A DNA stretch of 64,000 nucleotides from positions 1,922,001-1,986,000 of the forward strand of contig NC_007802.1 of the NCBI RefSeq assembly GCF_000013565.1, given 5' to 3'. Origin of the DNA: Jannaschia sp. CCS1. Its GTDB lineage: Bacteria > Pseudomonadota > Alphaproteobacteria > Rhodobacterales > Rhodobacteraceae. The notes beneath the pieces were generated by a model that made no database searches, was not told the origin of the DNA, and saw nothing but the letters and a program-made list of their open reading frames with translations. A program made the translations under genes and the position numbers. Positions 37,146 to 45,603 of the stretch are shown here, one piece after another (within the stretch, counting starts at the first letter, position 1; each line of letters begins with the position of its first letter).

Positions 37146-37329
37146 GACGCGATTTCGCTGTCACCTGCCTGTTGCATTTGCGCCCTAGACATTGGGGGCG
37201 ACCACATCATGTCGTTTTGCTTGCCCCCAGGTCGCGCCTAGATATAGTGGGGCAACAATGACGACGGCGGCTTGGGCGGGGGCTCTCGCCCTGGGGCCTG
37301 ATGCGGCGAACCGGGTGGGATAGACTGTG
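37146..37329. other. Spacer before the HNH gene
   Basis: 184 bases between the hydrolase stop and the HNH start. I see no clear terminator or gene. ATAGTGGGGCAAC (37242-37254) before a GC-rich tract is the only A/T-leaning segment and may hold a promoter. Confidence 0.25.
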
Positions 37330-37926
37330 ATGCAAGCCAGTGACGAAATTGACTTCAAGACATCGTTTGTCCGTGCGCCGGGGGCGTTGAAGCACAACCC
37401 GGCCCTGGTGCTGAATGCGGATTACCGTCCCTTGAGCTATCTGCCCCTGTCGCTCTGGCCCTGGCAGGAGGCGGTGAAGGCAGTGTATCTGGACCGCGTT
37501 CAGATCGTGGCGGAATACGACGATTTCGTGCATTCGCCGTCGACGTCCATTCGCATCCCCTCGGTCGTGGTGCTGCGCGATTATGTGAAGCCCCAGAAGC
37601 GGGTGGCGTTCACGCGGTTCAACCTGTTCCTGCGCGATCACTTCAGCTGTCAATATTGCGGCGCGACAGGGGATCTGACCTTCGATCATGTGGTGCCGCG
37701 CGCCAGCGGTGGTGTGACATCCTGGGAGAATGTGGTGGCGGCGTGTTCCAAGTGCAATTTGCGCAAAGGATCCCGGTCCTTGCGGCATTCGGGCCTGTCG
37801 CTCCGCCGCGCGCCGCGCCAGCCGGAGGCGGCGGAGTTGCACAATCAGGGACGGAAGTTCCCGCCGAACTACCTGCACGAAAGCTGGATGGATTTCCTTT
37901 ATTGGGATTCAGAACTGGAGGCCTAG
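37330..37926 (+). CDS. HNH endonuclease family protein
   Basis: A 198-residue protein with a complete HNH fold: zinc pair CQYCG, the ββα core LTFDHVVPRASGG with SWENVVAACSKCN, and the second zinc pair CSKC. The N-terminal third (VLNADYRPLSYLPLSLWPW) is characteristic of a widely conserved stand-alone HNH family in Alphaproteobacteria and Cyanobacteria, not a toxin or phage enzyme. ATG at 37330 is preferred over GTG at 37327. Its role is unknown; housekeeping DNA metabolism is a guess. Confidence 0.85.
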   Translation: MQASDEIDFKTSFVRAPGALKHNPALVLNADYRPLSYLPLSLWPWQEAVKAVYLDRVQIVAEYDDFVHSPSTSIRIPSVVVLRDYVKPQKRVAFTRFNLFLRDHFSCQYCGATGDLTFDHVVPRASGGVTSWENVVAACSKCNLRKGSRSLRHSGLSLRRAPRQPEAAELHNQGRKFPPNYLHESWMDFLYWDSELEA

Positions 37927-37949
37927 GCGCGCGGCGTCGGCCACGGGAT

Positions 37950-37974
37950 TTGAGTTGTATTTGCCAAGATGAAG
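37950..37974 (+). repeat. Dispersed intergenic repeat, copy C
   Basis: The plus strand reads TTGAGTTGTATTTGCC then AAGATGAAG. It is the reverse complement of copies A and B with one or two changes and lies between the HNH gene and the agmatinase-like gene. Confidence 0.7.
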
Positions 37975-38046
37975 GAGAGCGTGTCGCGGGGTGACAGGCG
38001 TGGCGGGCGGGTCTAGCGTAGCGGGAGATTTTGTGAAGGAAGCCCC

Positions 38047-39012
38047 ATGTCCGATCCGTTCTTTCAGCCGCCTTCGGGCACCGATTTGCCGCGCTATGCG
38101 GGCGTGCCATCGTTCATGCGGTTGCCGTATCTGGCCGCCGATGACCCCAAGCGGGCCGAAGTCGATATCGGCATCTTCGGGTTGCCGTGGGACGGGGCCA
38201 CGTCGAACCGGCCCGGCGCGCGCCATGGGCCCAGGGCGCTGCGCGATGCCTCCACCATGATCCGGGAGATGAACCGCTCCACCGGGCAATTGCCGTTTCA
38301 GGCCGCGAATATCGCCGATCTGGGCGATGTGGCGATGAGCCCCGTGGATCAGGATGAGGCCTTGCGGGATGCGCAGGCCTTCGTGGCCGCCCTGTTGGGT
38401 CAGGACATCCGCCCCTTCATGGTGGGCGGCGATCACCTGTGTACGCTGACCGTGTTGCGGGAATTGCGCGCCACGCGGGGAGAGGCCTTTGGGTTGGTGC
38501 TGCTGGACAGCCACACTGATCTCTATCCACCCTACTTTGGCGGCAAGACCCTGACCCACGGCAACCCGTTCCGGCAGGCGATTGAGGAGGGATGCCTGGA
38601 CCCCACACGCTGTGTGATGGCGGGGATGCGGGGCACGTCCTACAACACCTCGGACTTCGACTATGGTCACGAGAAGGGCGTGCGGATCATGCCGATTGAG
38701 GAATGTATGGAGCGGGGGTGGAGCTCGGTCATGCAGGTCTGTCGCGAGGTCGTGGGCGACGCGCCGACCTATGTGTCGTTTGACATCGACTTCATCGACC
38801 CGGCTTTCGCGCCGGGAACGGGCACGCCCGAGGTGGGGGGCCCGACATCGTTCGAGGCGATTTCCTGCGTGCGGGCGTTGCGGGGGCTGGACGTGATCGG
38901 TGCGGATCTGGTGGAGGTCTCGCCGCCGTTCGACAATAACGGGATCACGTCCTGGCTTGGCGCGTCGGTCATGTTCGAGCTGATCTGCGCGATGCAGCCG
39001 GAGGGTGCGTGA
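38047..39012 (+). CDS. speB: Agmatinase-like ureohydrolase
   Basis: A 321-residue arginase/agmatinase-fold enzyme with all dimanganese ligands: His130 (GGDH), Asp154, His156 and Asp158 (DSHTD), and Asp246 and Asp248 (SFDIDFIDP). It hydrolyses a guanidino group to urea. The length and the DIGIFGLPWDGATSNRPGARHGP start fit the agmatinase/guanidinobutyrase group; guanidinobutyrate or another guanidino acid remains possible. The 3' neighbour overlaps its stop (GTGA at 39009-39012), so it is coupled to the reductive-dehalogenase-like gene, an unexpected partnership. Confidence 0.85.
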   Translation: MSDPFFQPPSGTDLPRYAGVPSFMRLPYLAADDPKRAEVDIGIFGLPWDGATSNRPGARHGPRALRDASTMIREMNRSTGQLPFQAANIADLGDVAMSPVDQDEALRDAQAFVAALLGQDIRPFMVGGDHLCTLTVLRELRATRGEAFGLVLLDSHTDLYPPYFGGKTLTHGNPFRQAIEEGCLDPTRCVMAGMRGTSYNTSDFDYGHEKGVRIMPIEECMERGWSSVMQVCREVVGDAPTYVSFDIDFIDPAFAPGTGTPEVGGPTSFEAISCVRALRGLDVIGADLVEVSPPFDNNGITSWLGASVMFELICAMQPEGA

Positions 39013-40208
39013 GTTATCCAGCGAACAGAACGCCGGATCATCTGTTGGAAAGTGACCGCGCGGCGGGTTTTGAGATCAGCGCCGATTTTGAGCGGTTCGA
39101 TCAGCGCAATGACATCTTCACGCGCGCCTTTTGGGATGAAAGGGTCAAATCCAAGGACACGGACGCGTTCTTTGCCAGCTACCGGATGGAGGCGGCGCCC
39201 CGGCGCGGAGATGGCTTCACCCAGAAGGATTTCGCCCTGCGCAATGCGGCGTGGCTGATCTCGGACATTGTATCCGAGCGCAGCGCTGAGGAGGGGCTGC
39301 GAGAGGGGTTCCAGGGCGCGATCCGCGATGACACGCCCGTCGCCCCGGACAAGGCTGATCTTGGCGCGCCGGAGGCGGAGGCGGCCGAGATGAAGGCGGT
39401 CGCAAAGCTGTTCGGCGCGGATCTGGTGGGGATCACCCACTTCGATGCCCGCTGGCATTACAGCGCCCGGCCGGATGTTCGGACGATGGAGGCCGTGCCG
39501 AACGATCTGCCGGAGGGGTTGGGTCAGGTGATCGTCATGGGGCACGCCATGGATGCTGATCTGGTGGAGACCTATCCCAGCGCGCTGGCGGGGGCGGCGA
39601 CAGGCCGGGAATATTCCCACGAGGCCGCGATTGTGATGCAGGTGGCGGCCTACGTCCGCAACCTTGGCTATAGGGCGGTGGCCAGCATGAACGACACGGC
39701 CCTCGTCATACCCTATGCGATCAAGGCGGGTTTGGGCGAGTACGGGCGCAACCAGATGGTGCTGACGCCAGAGTTCGGGCCAAGGGTCCGGTTTTCCAAG
39801 ATCTTCACGGATATGCCGCTTGCGGTGGACGCGCCACGGGCGTTCGGGCTGAAGGCCTATTGCGAAGGCTGTGATGTCTGCGCGGTGGCTTGCCCCGTGA
39901 AGGCGTTGCCGTTCGGCGCGCCGGAATTTGGAGGCAAGGCCCCGTCCGCCTTGAGGGGCGTGAAAAAATGGACCTCGGATGCGGAGGCGTGTTTCGGCTA
40001 TTGGGCCAAGCTGCGGTCCGATTGCGCGATCTGCATGCGGGTGTGCCCCTTCACCGCGCCGCGGGCGGGATGGGTGGACCGTCTCTGGTATAAGCTGGCG
40101 GTTGGGGTCTTTGGCGACACCGGGCGTGGGATTGCGCGCAAATGGGCGGCGCGGCGAGCAAAAGCAAGGGTCAAGCCAAAGGATTGGTGGGCGGCACTGC
40201 GGTCCTGA
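39009..40208 (+). CDS. Reductive-dehalogenase-like Fe-S/cobalamin protein
   Basis: A 399-residue protein of the RdhA/QueG superfamily. The core GLGEYGRNQMVLTPEFGP followed by TDMPLAVDAP is typical of reductive dehalogenases. The two ferredoxin-type clusters are Cys285, 288, 291, 295 (CX2CX2CX3CP) and Cys328, 339, 342, 346. There is no Tat signal or membrane anchor partner, so it is a cytoplasmic, non-respiratory form; it also lacks a fused flavin/ferredoxin reductase domain found in catabolic versions such as NpRdhA. Cofactor is presumably a cobamide. It starts at GTG, overlapping the agmatinase stop. Substrate is unknown. Confidence 0.8.
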   Translation: MSYPANRTPDHLLESDRAAGFEISADFERFDQRNDIFTRAFWDERVKSKDTDAFFASYRMEAAPRRGDGFTQKDFALRNAAWLISDIVSERSAEEGLREGFQGAIRDDTPVAPDKADLGAPEAEAAEMKAVAKLFGADLVGITHFDARWHYSARPDVRTMEAVPNDLPEGLGQVIVMGHAMDADLVETYPSALAGAATGREYSHEAAIVMQVAAYVRNLGYRAVASMNDTALVIPYAIKAGLGEYGRNQMVLTPEFGPRVRFSKIFTDMPLAVDAPRAFGLKAYCEGCDVCAVACPVKALPFGAPEFGGKAPSALRGVKKWTSDAEACFGYWAKLRSDCAICMRVCPFTAPRAGWVDRLWYKLAVGVFGDTGRGIARKWAARRAKARVKPKDWWAALRS

Positions 40209-40368
40209 CGGGTTGTCAGCGTATATTGGTCCGGGCGGGTCATCGCGCTGCACGGGAGGCCGCGCCAAACCGCACAATATCGCCGGAGCCGAGGGGCCAG
40301 GTGAAGTCGCTTGAGATGGATGCGGGTTTTGTTAGACATTCCCTCGTGGTGTCGGATAGAAGGGCGCT

Positions 40369-40380
40369 GTTAGCGCTAAC
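40369..40380. promoter_or_regulatory. LacI-type palindrome upstream of zwf
   Basis: GTTAGCGCTAAC, a perfect 12-base palindrome identical to the core of the 18-base palindrome before edd (23845-23862). It ends 21 bases before the zwf ATG. A shared repressor for zwf-pgl-pgi and edd-eda is inferred. Confidence 0.8.
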
Positions 40381-40401
40381 GTGATTTGAGGAGAACCCGC
40401 C

Positions 40402-41847
40402 ATGGTCTCGCGCGTCATTCCGGTCGAACCGTTTGATCTTGTCATATTTGGGGGCACGGGCGATCTGGCCCGGCGTAAAATCCTACCGGCGCTGTTCCGG
40501 CGGTTCAGCGATGGGCAGATGCCCGAGGGCGCGCGCATCATCGGCGCGGCACGGACCAAGCAAAGCGGCGCGGCCTGGGCCAAATGGGTCCATGAGGCGT
40601 TGAAAGAATTCCTTACAAAAGAGGAACTGGACAAGGCGCTGGTGAAGGCGTTTCTGGAGCGGCTCGATTATCTGGCGATTGACGCGACGGGGGACGGTGG
40701 ATGGTCGGACCTGAAGGGCAAGATGCGCGACGGCGTCACCCAGGCGTTTTACTTCTCGGTCGGTCCCAGCCTGTTCGGGGCGTTGGCAGAACGTCTCCAT
40801 GCCCACGACATCGCCCACGCCGATGCGCGCATCGTGGTCGAAAAACCGTTTGGGCGCGACCTCGCCTCGGCCCGGGAGTTGAACGGCACCCTGGCCGCGC
40901 ATTTCAACGAGACGCAGATCTACCGGATTGATCACTATCTGGGCAAGGAAACGGTCCAGAACCTCATGGCGATCCGCTTCGGCAATGTCCTGTTCGAGCC
41001 GCTTTGGAACGCGCAATACATTGATCACGTGCAGATCACCGTGGCCGAAACCGTCGGCGTGGATGGGCGCGGAGCGTATTACGATAAATCGGGCGCGATG
41101 CGCGATATGGTGCAGAACCACCTGATGCAGCTGCTCTGCCTGACGGCGATGGAGCCGCCCAACAAGTTTGAGCCTGACGCGGTGCGCGATGAGAAGCTGA
41201 AGGTGATCCGCGCGCTCGACCCTGTGGCACCAGCCGATATCGTGCGTGGGCAGTATCAGGGCAAGCAGGGCTCCTATCTGGAAGATGTGGAGGATCCCGG
41301 CTCCAACACCGAAAGCTACATCGCGATGAAGCTGCACGTGGCCAACTGGCGCTGGAACGGCACGCCATTCTATCTGCGGACGGGCAAATGCCTGAAATCG
41401 CGCAAGTCCGAGATTGTGGTGCATTTCAAGGAAACGCCGCATTCGATCTTTGAGGCCGATGCGGGCAGCCACGCCAATGTTCTGTCGATCCGCCTGCAAC
41501 CCGATGAGGGGATCAAGCTGCGCGTCACGATCAAGGAGCCGGGACCCGGCGGCATGCGTTTGGTGGATGTGCCGCTCGACATGACGTTCGCGGAGGCACT
41601 GGGGCCAGATGTGGGCCGGGTGCCGGACGCCTATGAGCGGCTGATCATGGATGTGATCCGGGGCAATCAGACCCTGTTCATGCGCGGCGATGAGGTGGAG
41701 GCGGCCTGGGCCTGGACCGATCCGATCATCGGCGGCTGGAAGGCGCGGAGCGAAAAGCCGGTCGCCTATGACACCGGCTCGACCGGCCCGGAAGAGGCGC
41801 TGATGCTGCTGCACCGGGACGGCCGCAGATGGAGGGATTTGTCATGA
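40402..41847 (+). CDS. zwf: Glucose-6-phosphate 1-dehydrogenase
   Basis: A 481-residue NADP-dependent enzyme making 6-phosphogluconolactone, the first step of both the Entner-Doudoroff and oxidative pentose-phosphate routes. The NADP loop is IFGGTGDLARRK, the active-site signature RIDHYLGKETVQN, and EKPFGRDLASA is also intact. GAGGAGAAC precedes the ATG. pgl overlaps its stop (ATGA at 41844-41847) and pgi follows, forming one operon headed by the shared palindrome. Confidence 0.97.
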   Translation: MVSRVIPVEPFDLVIFGGTGDLARRKILPALFRRFSDGQMPEGARIIGAARTKQSGAAWAKWVHEALKEFLTKEELDKALVKAFLERLDYLAIDATGDGGWSDLKGKMRDGVTQAFYFSVGPSLFGALAERLHAHDIAHADARIVVEKPFGRDLASARELNGTLAAHFNETQIYRIDHYLGKETVQNLMAIRFGNVLFEPLWNAQYIDHVQITVAETVGVDGRGAYYDKSGAMRDMVQNHLMQLLCLTAMEPPNKFEPDAVRDEKLKVIRALDPVAPADIVRGQYQGKQGSYLEDVEDPGSNTESYIAMKLHVANWRWNGTPFYLRTGKCLKSRKSEIVVHFKETPHSIFEADAGSHANVLSIRLQPDEGIKLRVTIKEPGPGGMRLVDVPLDMTFAEALGPDVGRVPDAYERLIMDVIRGNQTLFMRGDEVEAAWAWTDPIIGGWKARSEKPVAYDTGSTGPEEALMLLHRDGRRWRDLS

Positions 41848-42518
41848 GGAATTTCGTCGAATACCCCGACCAAGAAATGATGATGCTGGATCTTGCGGAC
41901 CGGCTGACCGGAGAGTTGGCCGATTGCCTGCGCCGCCACGACAGCGCCACGCTATGCGTGCCCGGCGGCACCACGCCGGGTCCGATCTTCGATGTGTTGA
42001 GCGAGCAGGCGCTGGACTGGGACCGTGTCTTTGTCGTGCTGAACGATGAGCGATGGGTGGACGAGGATAGTCCGCGATCCAATACAGCCATGCTGCGACA
42101 AAAGTTATTTGTGTCAAAGGCTTCCGGTGCGACGCTCATCCCATTGTTCAAAAGCGGTCTAACCGCCGAAGAGGCGATGGACGAGCTGATTGAGGGCTTT
42201 GAAGGCCATCTGCCGATCTCGGTCCTTGTGTTGGGAATGGGCGCGGATATGCACACGGCGAGCCTGTTTCGCGGTGCCGATAATCTGACGGCGGCGCTGG
42301 CCTCTGATGCGCCTGTGCTGATGCCGATGCGGGCGGACGGCGCGGGGGAGCCTCGGATCACGTTGACAGCGCCTGTTCTGAACGGTGCGCTCAGCAAACA
42401 TGTGGTCATCACCGGGGCGGAGAAGCGTGCAGCACTCGAACGCGCCCTGCATTTGCCCCCGGAAGACGCGCCGATCAGCGCGGTTCTGGCGGGCGCAACA
42501 GTCCATTGGGCGGAGTAG
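41844..42518 (+). CDS. pgl: 6-phosphogluconolactonase
   Basis: A 224-residue DevB/SOL-type lactonase of the NagB fold. Motifs are LCVPGGTTPGPIFD, VVLNDERWVDEDSPRSN and VLGMGADMHTASLF, where the histidine is the general base candidate. The ATG at 41844 overlaps the zwf stop by four bases. It speeds hydrolysis of the lactone made by Zwf. pgi starts 5 bases after its stop. Confidence 0.94.
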   Translation: MRNFVEYPDQEMMMLDLADRLTGELADCLRRHDSATLCVPGGTTPGPIFDVLSEQALDWDRVFVVLNDERWVDEDSPRSNTAMLRQKLFVSKASGATLIPLFKSGLTAEEAMDELIEGFEGHLPISVLVLGMGADMHTASLFRGADNLTAALASDAPVLMPMRADGAGEPRITLTAPVLNGALSKHVVITGAEKRAALERALHLPPEDAPISAVLAGATVHWAE

Positions 42519-42523
42519 GCGAT

Positions 42524-44137
42524 ATGGGTGAGATCTGGTCAGAGCTGAAGGCGCATCATTCCGCCAAATCGCGGCGCAAGATGTTGGATTTGTTCGAGAA
42601 AGGTAACAGAGTTCAGGCGTTTTCAGCGACGGTAGACGGCCTCTACTTTGACTTTTCCAAGACCAATCTGGACGATGGCGCGCTGTCTTTGCTGTTGGAA
42701 CTGGCGCGCGTGAAGGGTGTCGAATCCCGCCGTGCGGCGATGTTTGCTGGCGACAAGATCAATGAGACCGAAGGGCGCGCGGTCCTTCACACGGCGCTGC
42801 GCGCGCCTGCGGGGCCGATCAAGGTCGATGGCCAAGACATCATGCCCGGCGTGTTGGAGACCCGCGCCCGGTGCTTTACCTTCGCCCAACAGGTGCGCGA
42901 CGGCAGCTTCACGGCGCAGGGGGGCCGCATCACGGATGTGGTCAATATCGGCATCGGCGGCTCGGACCTTGGGCCTGCCATGGCAACCCTGGCCCTTGCG
43001 CCCTATCACGATGGCCCGCGTCTGCACTATGTCTCGAACGTCGATGGCGCGGACATGAACGGCGCCCTGCAAGGGATTGATCCCAAAACGACTTTGGTGA
43101 TTGTGGCCTCGAAAACCTTCACCACGATCGAGACGATGACCAACGCCCAGACGGCGCGGGACTGGATGGCGCAGGACGTCGCTGATCCGTCGGCGCAGTT
43201 CGTCGCGCTCAGTTCCTCCACCGAGAAGGCCGGCGCGTTTGGCATCCCGCCCGAGCGGACGTTCGGGTTCGAGGATTGGGTCGGCGGGCGCTACTCCCTG
43301 TGGGGACCGATTGGGCTGGGTCTGATGATTGCCATCGGCCCGGAGGCGTTTCAGCAATTCCTTGATGGGGCCGCCACGATGGACCGGCACTTTCAGGAGG
43401 CCGATCTGGCCGACAACCTGCCCGTTCTTCTGGCGCTGGTGGGGATGTGGCACAATCAGGTGGAAGGCCACGCGACCCGCGCCGTTTTGCCCTACGACAA
43501 CCGTCTGTCGCGCTTGCCCGCCTACCTTCAGCAGCTTGAGATGGAGAGCAACGGCAAGTCCGTCGCGATGGATGGCAGCGCGTTGCAGCAGAATTCCGGC
43601 CCGGTGGTCTGGGGAGAGCCGGGCACCAACGGCCAGCACGCGTTCTATCAGTTGATCCATCAGGGCACCCGTGTGGTGCCGTGTGAATTCCTCGTGGCCG
43701 CCAAGGGGCACGAGCCGGATCTGACCCACCATCACCGGCTATTGGTCGCCAATTGCCTGGCGCAGTCCGAGGCGCTGATGCGCGGCAGATCCATGGAAGA
43801 GGCACGCGCGCTCATGGCCGCCAAGGGCCTTGAAGGTGCAGAGCTGGAGCGTCAGGCCGCCCACCGTGTGTTCCCGGGCAACAGGCCCTCCACAACGCTG
43901 CTCTATGATCAACTCACGCCATTCACCCTCGGCCAGATCATCGCGCTTTATGAGCATCGGGTGTTTGTGGAAGGGGTCATTCTGGGGATCAATTCCTTCG
44001 ACCAATGGGGCGTGGAGTTGGGCAAAGAGCTGGCCACTGCGCTGGAGCCGGTTCTGACCGGTAAGGATGACGGCGCTGGCAAGGACGGCTCGACCCTCGC
44101 GCTGGTGGATGCGGTGAAGGCGGTTGGGGGCATCTAG
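42524..44137 (+). CDS. pgi: Glucose-6-phosphate isomerase
   Basis: A 537-residue phosphoglucose isomerase with both signatures: the VVNIGIGGSDLGP sugar loop with ASKTFTTIET, and the C-terminal NSFDQWGVELGK where the lysine helps ring opening. The catalytic Glu is in the QLEMESNGKS block. The ATG at 42524 was chosen; an in-frame extension of six codons lies over pgl. Sharing an operon with zwf and pgl lets fructose-derived hexose enter the Entner-Doudoroff route. The 3' end overlaps the convergent thioesterase gene by 4 bases. Confidence 0.97.
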   Translation: MGEIWSELKAHHSAKSRRKMLDLFEKGNRVQAFSATVDGLYFDFSKTNLDDGALSLLLELARVKGVESRRAAMFAGDKINETEGRAVLHTALRAPAGPIKVDGQDIMPGVLETRARCFTFAQQVRDGSFTAQGGRITDVVNIGIGGSDLGPAMATLALAPYHDGPRLHYVSNVDGADMNGALQGIDPKTTLVIVASKTFTTIETMTNAQTARDWMAQDVADPSAQFVALSSSTEKAGAFGIPPERTFGFEDWVGGRYSLWGPIGLGLMIAIGPEAFQQFLDGAATMDRHFQEADLADNLPVLLALVGMWHNQVEGHATRAVLPYDNRLSRLPAYLQQLEMESNGKSVAMDGSALQQNSGPVVWGEPGTNGQHAFYQLIHQGTRVVPCEFLVAAKGHEPDLTHHHRLLVANCLAQSEALMRGRSMEEARALMAAKGLEGAELERQAAHRVFPGNRPSTTLLYDQLTPFTLGQIIALYEHRVFVEGVILGINSFDQWGVELGKELATALEPVLTGKDDGAGKDGSTLALVDAVKAVGGI

Positions 44138-44622
44138 CCCGCCGCCAACACACCGTCTTCGGTCACGAAGGACGCGCGGCCTGCCTCCGGGATCGGGTAG
44201 CGGCCCGACCCGTCGCGGTTGAGCAACACCACGACCGCACTGCCCTCGGACGTGCATTCCACCGCGTCCCCCAAGCGCCAGCAGGCGAATTCCATGGTGA
44301 AGGACGTGGTGCGGAAGTTGCTGACGCGGCCCGTGATCACGTAATCCTCACCCATGCCCATTTCGGCCAAATACGTGCAGTGCACCTGTTTCAGGACCAG
44401 CCGGGGCGAGGTCGGGCCATAATCGGTCACATGGCGCGCCTTCAGGAATGGCAGGCGAAAGCTCTCATACCAGCGCAGGTAGGCGGTGTGGTTGACGTGG
44501 CCAATGGCGTCCAACTCGCCAAACCGCACGCGATCTGCCAGGCCGAAGGTCCAGGGCGCGGGAATGGACAGCGCCCGCAAGGTCTCGGCGGGCAGGGGCG
44601 TGTGATAGGGGGGCAGGGTCAT
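44134..44622 (-). CDS. Acyl-CoA thioesterase, 4-hydroxybenzoyl-CoA thioesterase type
   Basis: A 162-residue single hotdog-fold enzyme. The helix segment RFGELDAIGHVNHTAYLRWYE is the 4HBT signature with the catalytic acid, and ISP-like strands follow (YVITGRVSNFRTTSFTMEF). It probably hydrolyses acyl-CoA in the cytoplasm; chain preference is unknown. It is divergent from gph, with an unusual mirror-image start region, and convergent with pgi. Confidence 0.85.
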   Translation of the reverse strand: MTLPPYHTPLPAETLRALSIPAPWTFGLADRVRFGELDAIGHVNHTAYLRWYESFRLPFLKARHVTDYGPTSPRLVLKQVHCTYLAEMGMGEDYVITGRVSNFRTTSFTMEFACWRLGDAVECTSEGSAVVVLLNRDGSGRYPIPEAGRASFVTEDGVLAAG

Positions 44623-44701
44623 GGGCGTCTCCGTGGCTTGGCCTTGTATCCCCCCAGGCCCCCCGATACCTCAAGGACAATTTCGCACGGAGGAGACGCC
44701 C

Positions 44702-45343
44702 ATGGCGCGCATCGTATTCGACCTCGATGGCACATTGATCGACAGCGCACAGGATATCACGTCTGCGGCCAATGCCACCCTTGCGGAGGTGGACGCAGAC
44801 CCCTTGAGCCTTGCGGAGGCGCGCAGCTTTGTCGGGTCCGGTGCCGTGGTCTTCGTGGAGCGGATGGCCCGCGCGCGCGATCTGGCTGATCCCGAACCGC
44901 TCCTTCCCCGGTTTGTCCACCACTATGAGCACGCCGTCCATGACACAGTGATCTACCCCGGCGTTGAGGCAGCATTGGCTGCATTAAAGGCCCACGGCCA
45001 CCGTCTGGGTCTGTGCACCAACAAGCCCGGCAGCCCGACCCGTGCAGTTCTGGCGCATCTGGGGTGGGAGCGGCTGTTCGAGGTGGTCTTCACCGGCGAC
45101 AGTCTGCCCCAACGCAAGCCCGATCCGGCACCGCTTTTGGCCGCGTTTGATGCCTTGGGCGATGGCCCGGCGATCTATGTGGGCGACAGTGAGGTTGATG
45201 CCGAAACTGCGGAGCGCGCTGATGTGCCGTTCGTGCTCTACACGCCCGGCTATCGAACGGCGCCTCTGGACGACCTCGTTCACGCGGCGGCCTTCGATGA
45301 TTGGGCAAGGGTGCCGTGGATCGTCGCGGATCTGACCGGCTAA
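44702..45343 (+). CDS. gph: Phosphoglycolate phosphatase (HAD family)
   Basis: A 213-residue HAD subfamily IA phosphatase. Motif I is FDLDGT with nucleophile Asp7 and acid/base Asp9; motif II is LCTNKP; the motif III lysine precedes PDP (QRKPDP); motif IV is YVGDSEVDAETA. The length and RKPDP match Gph, which clears 2-phosphoglycolate from DNA repair or oxygenation. GGAGGAGACGCCC precedes the ATG. Other phosphate esters cannot be excluded. Confidence 0.87.
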   Translation: MARIVFDLDGTLIDSAQDITSAANATLAEVDADPLSLAEARSFVGSGAVVFVERMARARDLADPEPLLPRFVHHYEHAVHDTVIYPGVEAALAALKAHGHRLGLCTNKPGSPTRAVLAHLGWERLFEVVFTGDSLPQRKPDPAPLLAAFDALGDGPAIYVGDSEVDAETAERADVPFVLYTPGYRTAPLDDLVHAAAFDDWARVPWIVADLTG

Positions 45344-45397
45344 GGGTTTGGAGTTTGCCCGCAGCCGTGCCACGTTGAGCCGAGGGGAGATCGCGCA

Positions 45398-45580
45398 ATG
45401 GATATCATGTTCTGGGCATTCGGAGCCATTGCTGCACTTGCGGTCACGATTATCGCCATTGCGGCTTGGGTGGTGTTCGTGCGCGACAAAGACGTGGCCA
45501 ACACGCGCACCCGCCACAAATCGCGCGCAGGCAGGGTCCGCAGACCCAGTTCAGGACGAGGTGGTCCCACGCGGCGATAG
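45398..45580 (+). CDS. Small single-span membrane protein
   Basis: A 60-residue protein with one clear span (residues 4-29, WAFGAIAALAVTIIAIAAWVVF) and a very basic C-terminal tail (RHKSRAGRVRRPSSGRGG). The positive tail predicts a cytoplasmic C-terminus. AGGGGAG lies 10 bases before the ATG, a good ribosome site. No family is recognised. It is 54 bases after gph and ends just before the tRNA-Gly gene on the other strand. Confidence 0.55.
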   Translation: MDIMFWAFGAIAALAVTIIAIAAWVVFVRDKDVANTRTRHKSRAGRVRRPSSGRGGPTRR

Positions 45581-45603
45581 CATCGGCTTGTCAGAAAAGG
45601 ATT

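Noticed and set aside
37330-37926. Mobile intron-type or toxin HNH protein
   Set aside because: No intron, colicin or contact-inhibition context; the N-terminal domain matches a conserved chromosomal HNH family.
38769-40277. Antisense frame over the agmatinase and dehalogenase-like genes
   Set aside because: Low-complexity, basic composition with no recognisable motif; the plus strand has intact metal and Fe-S motifs.
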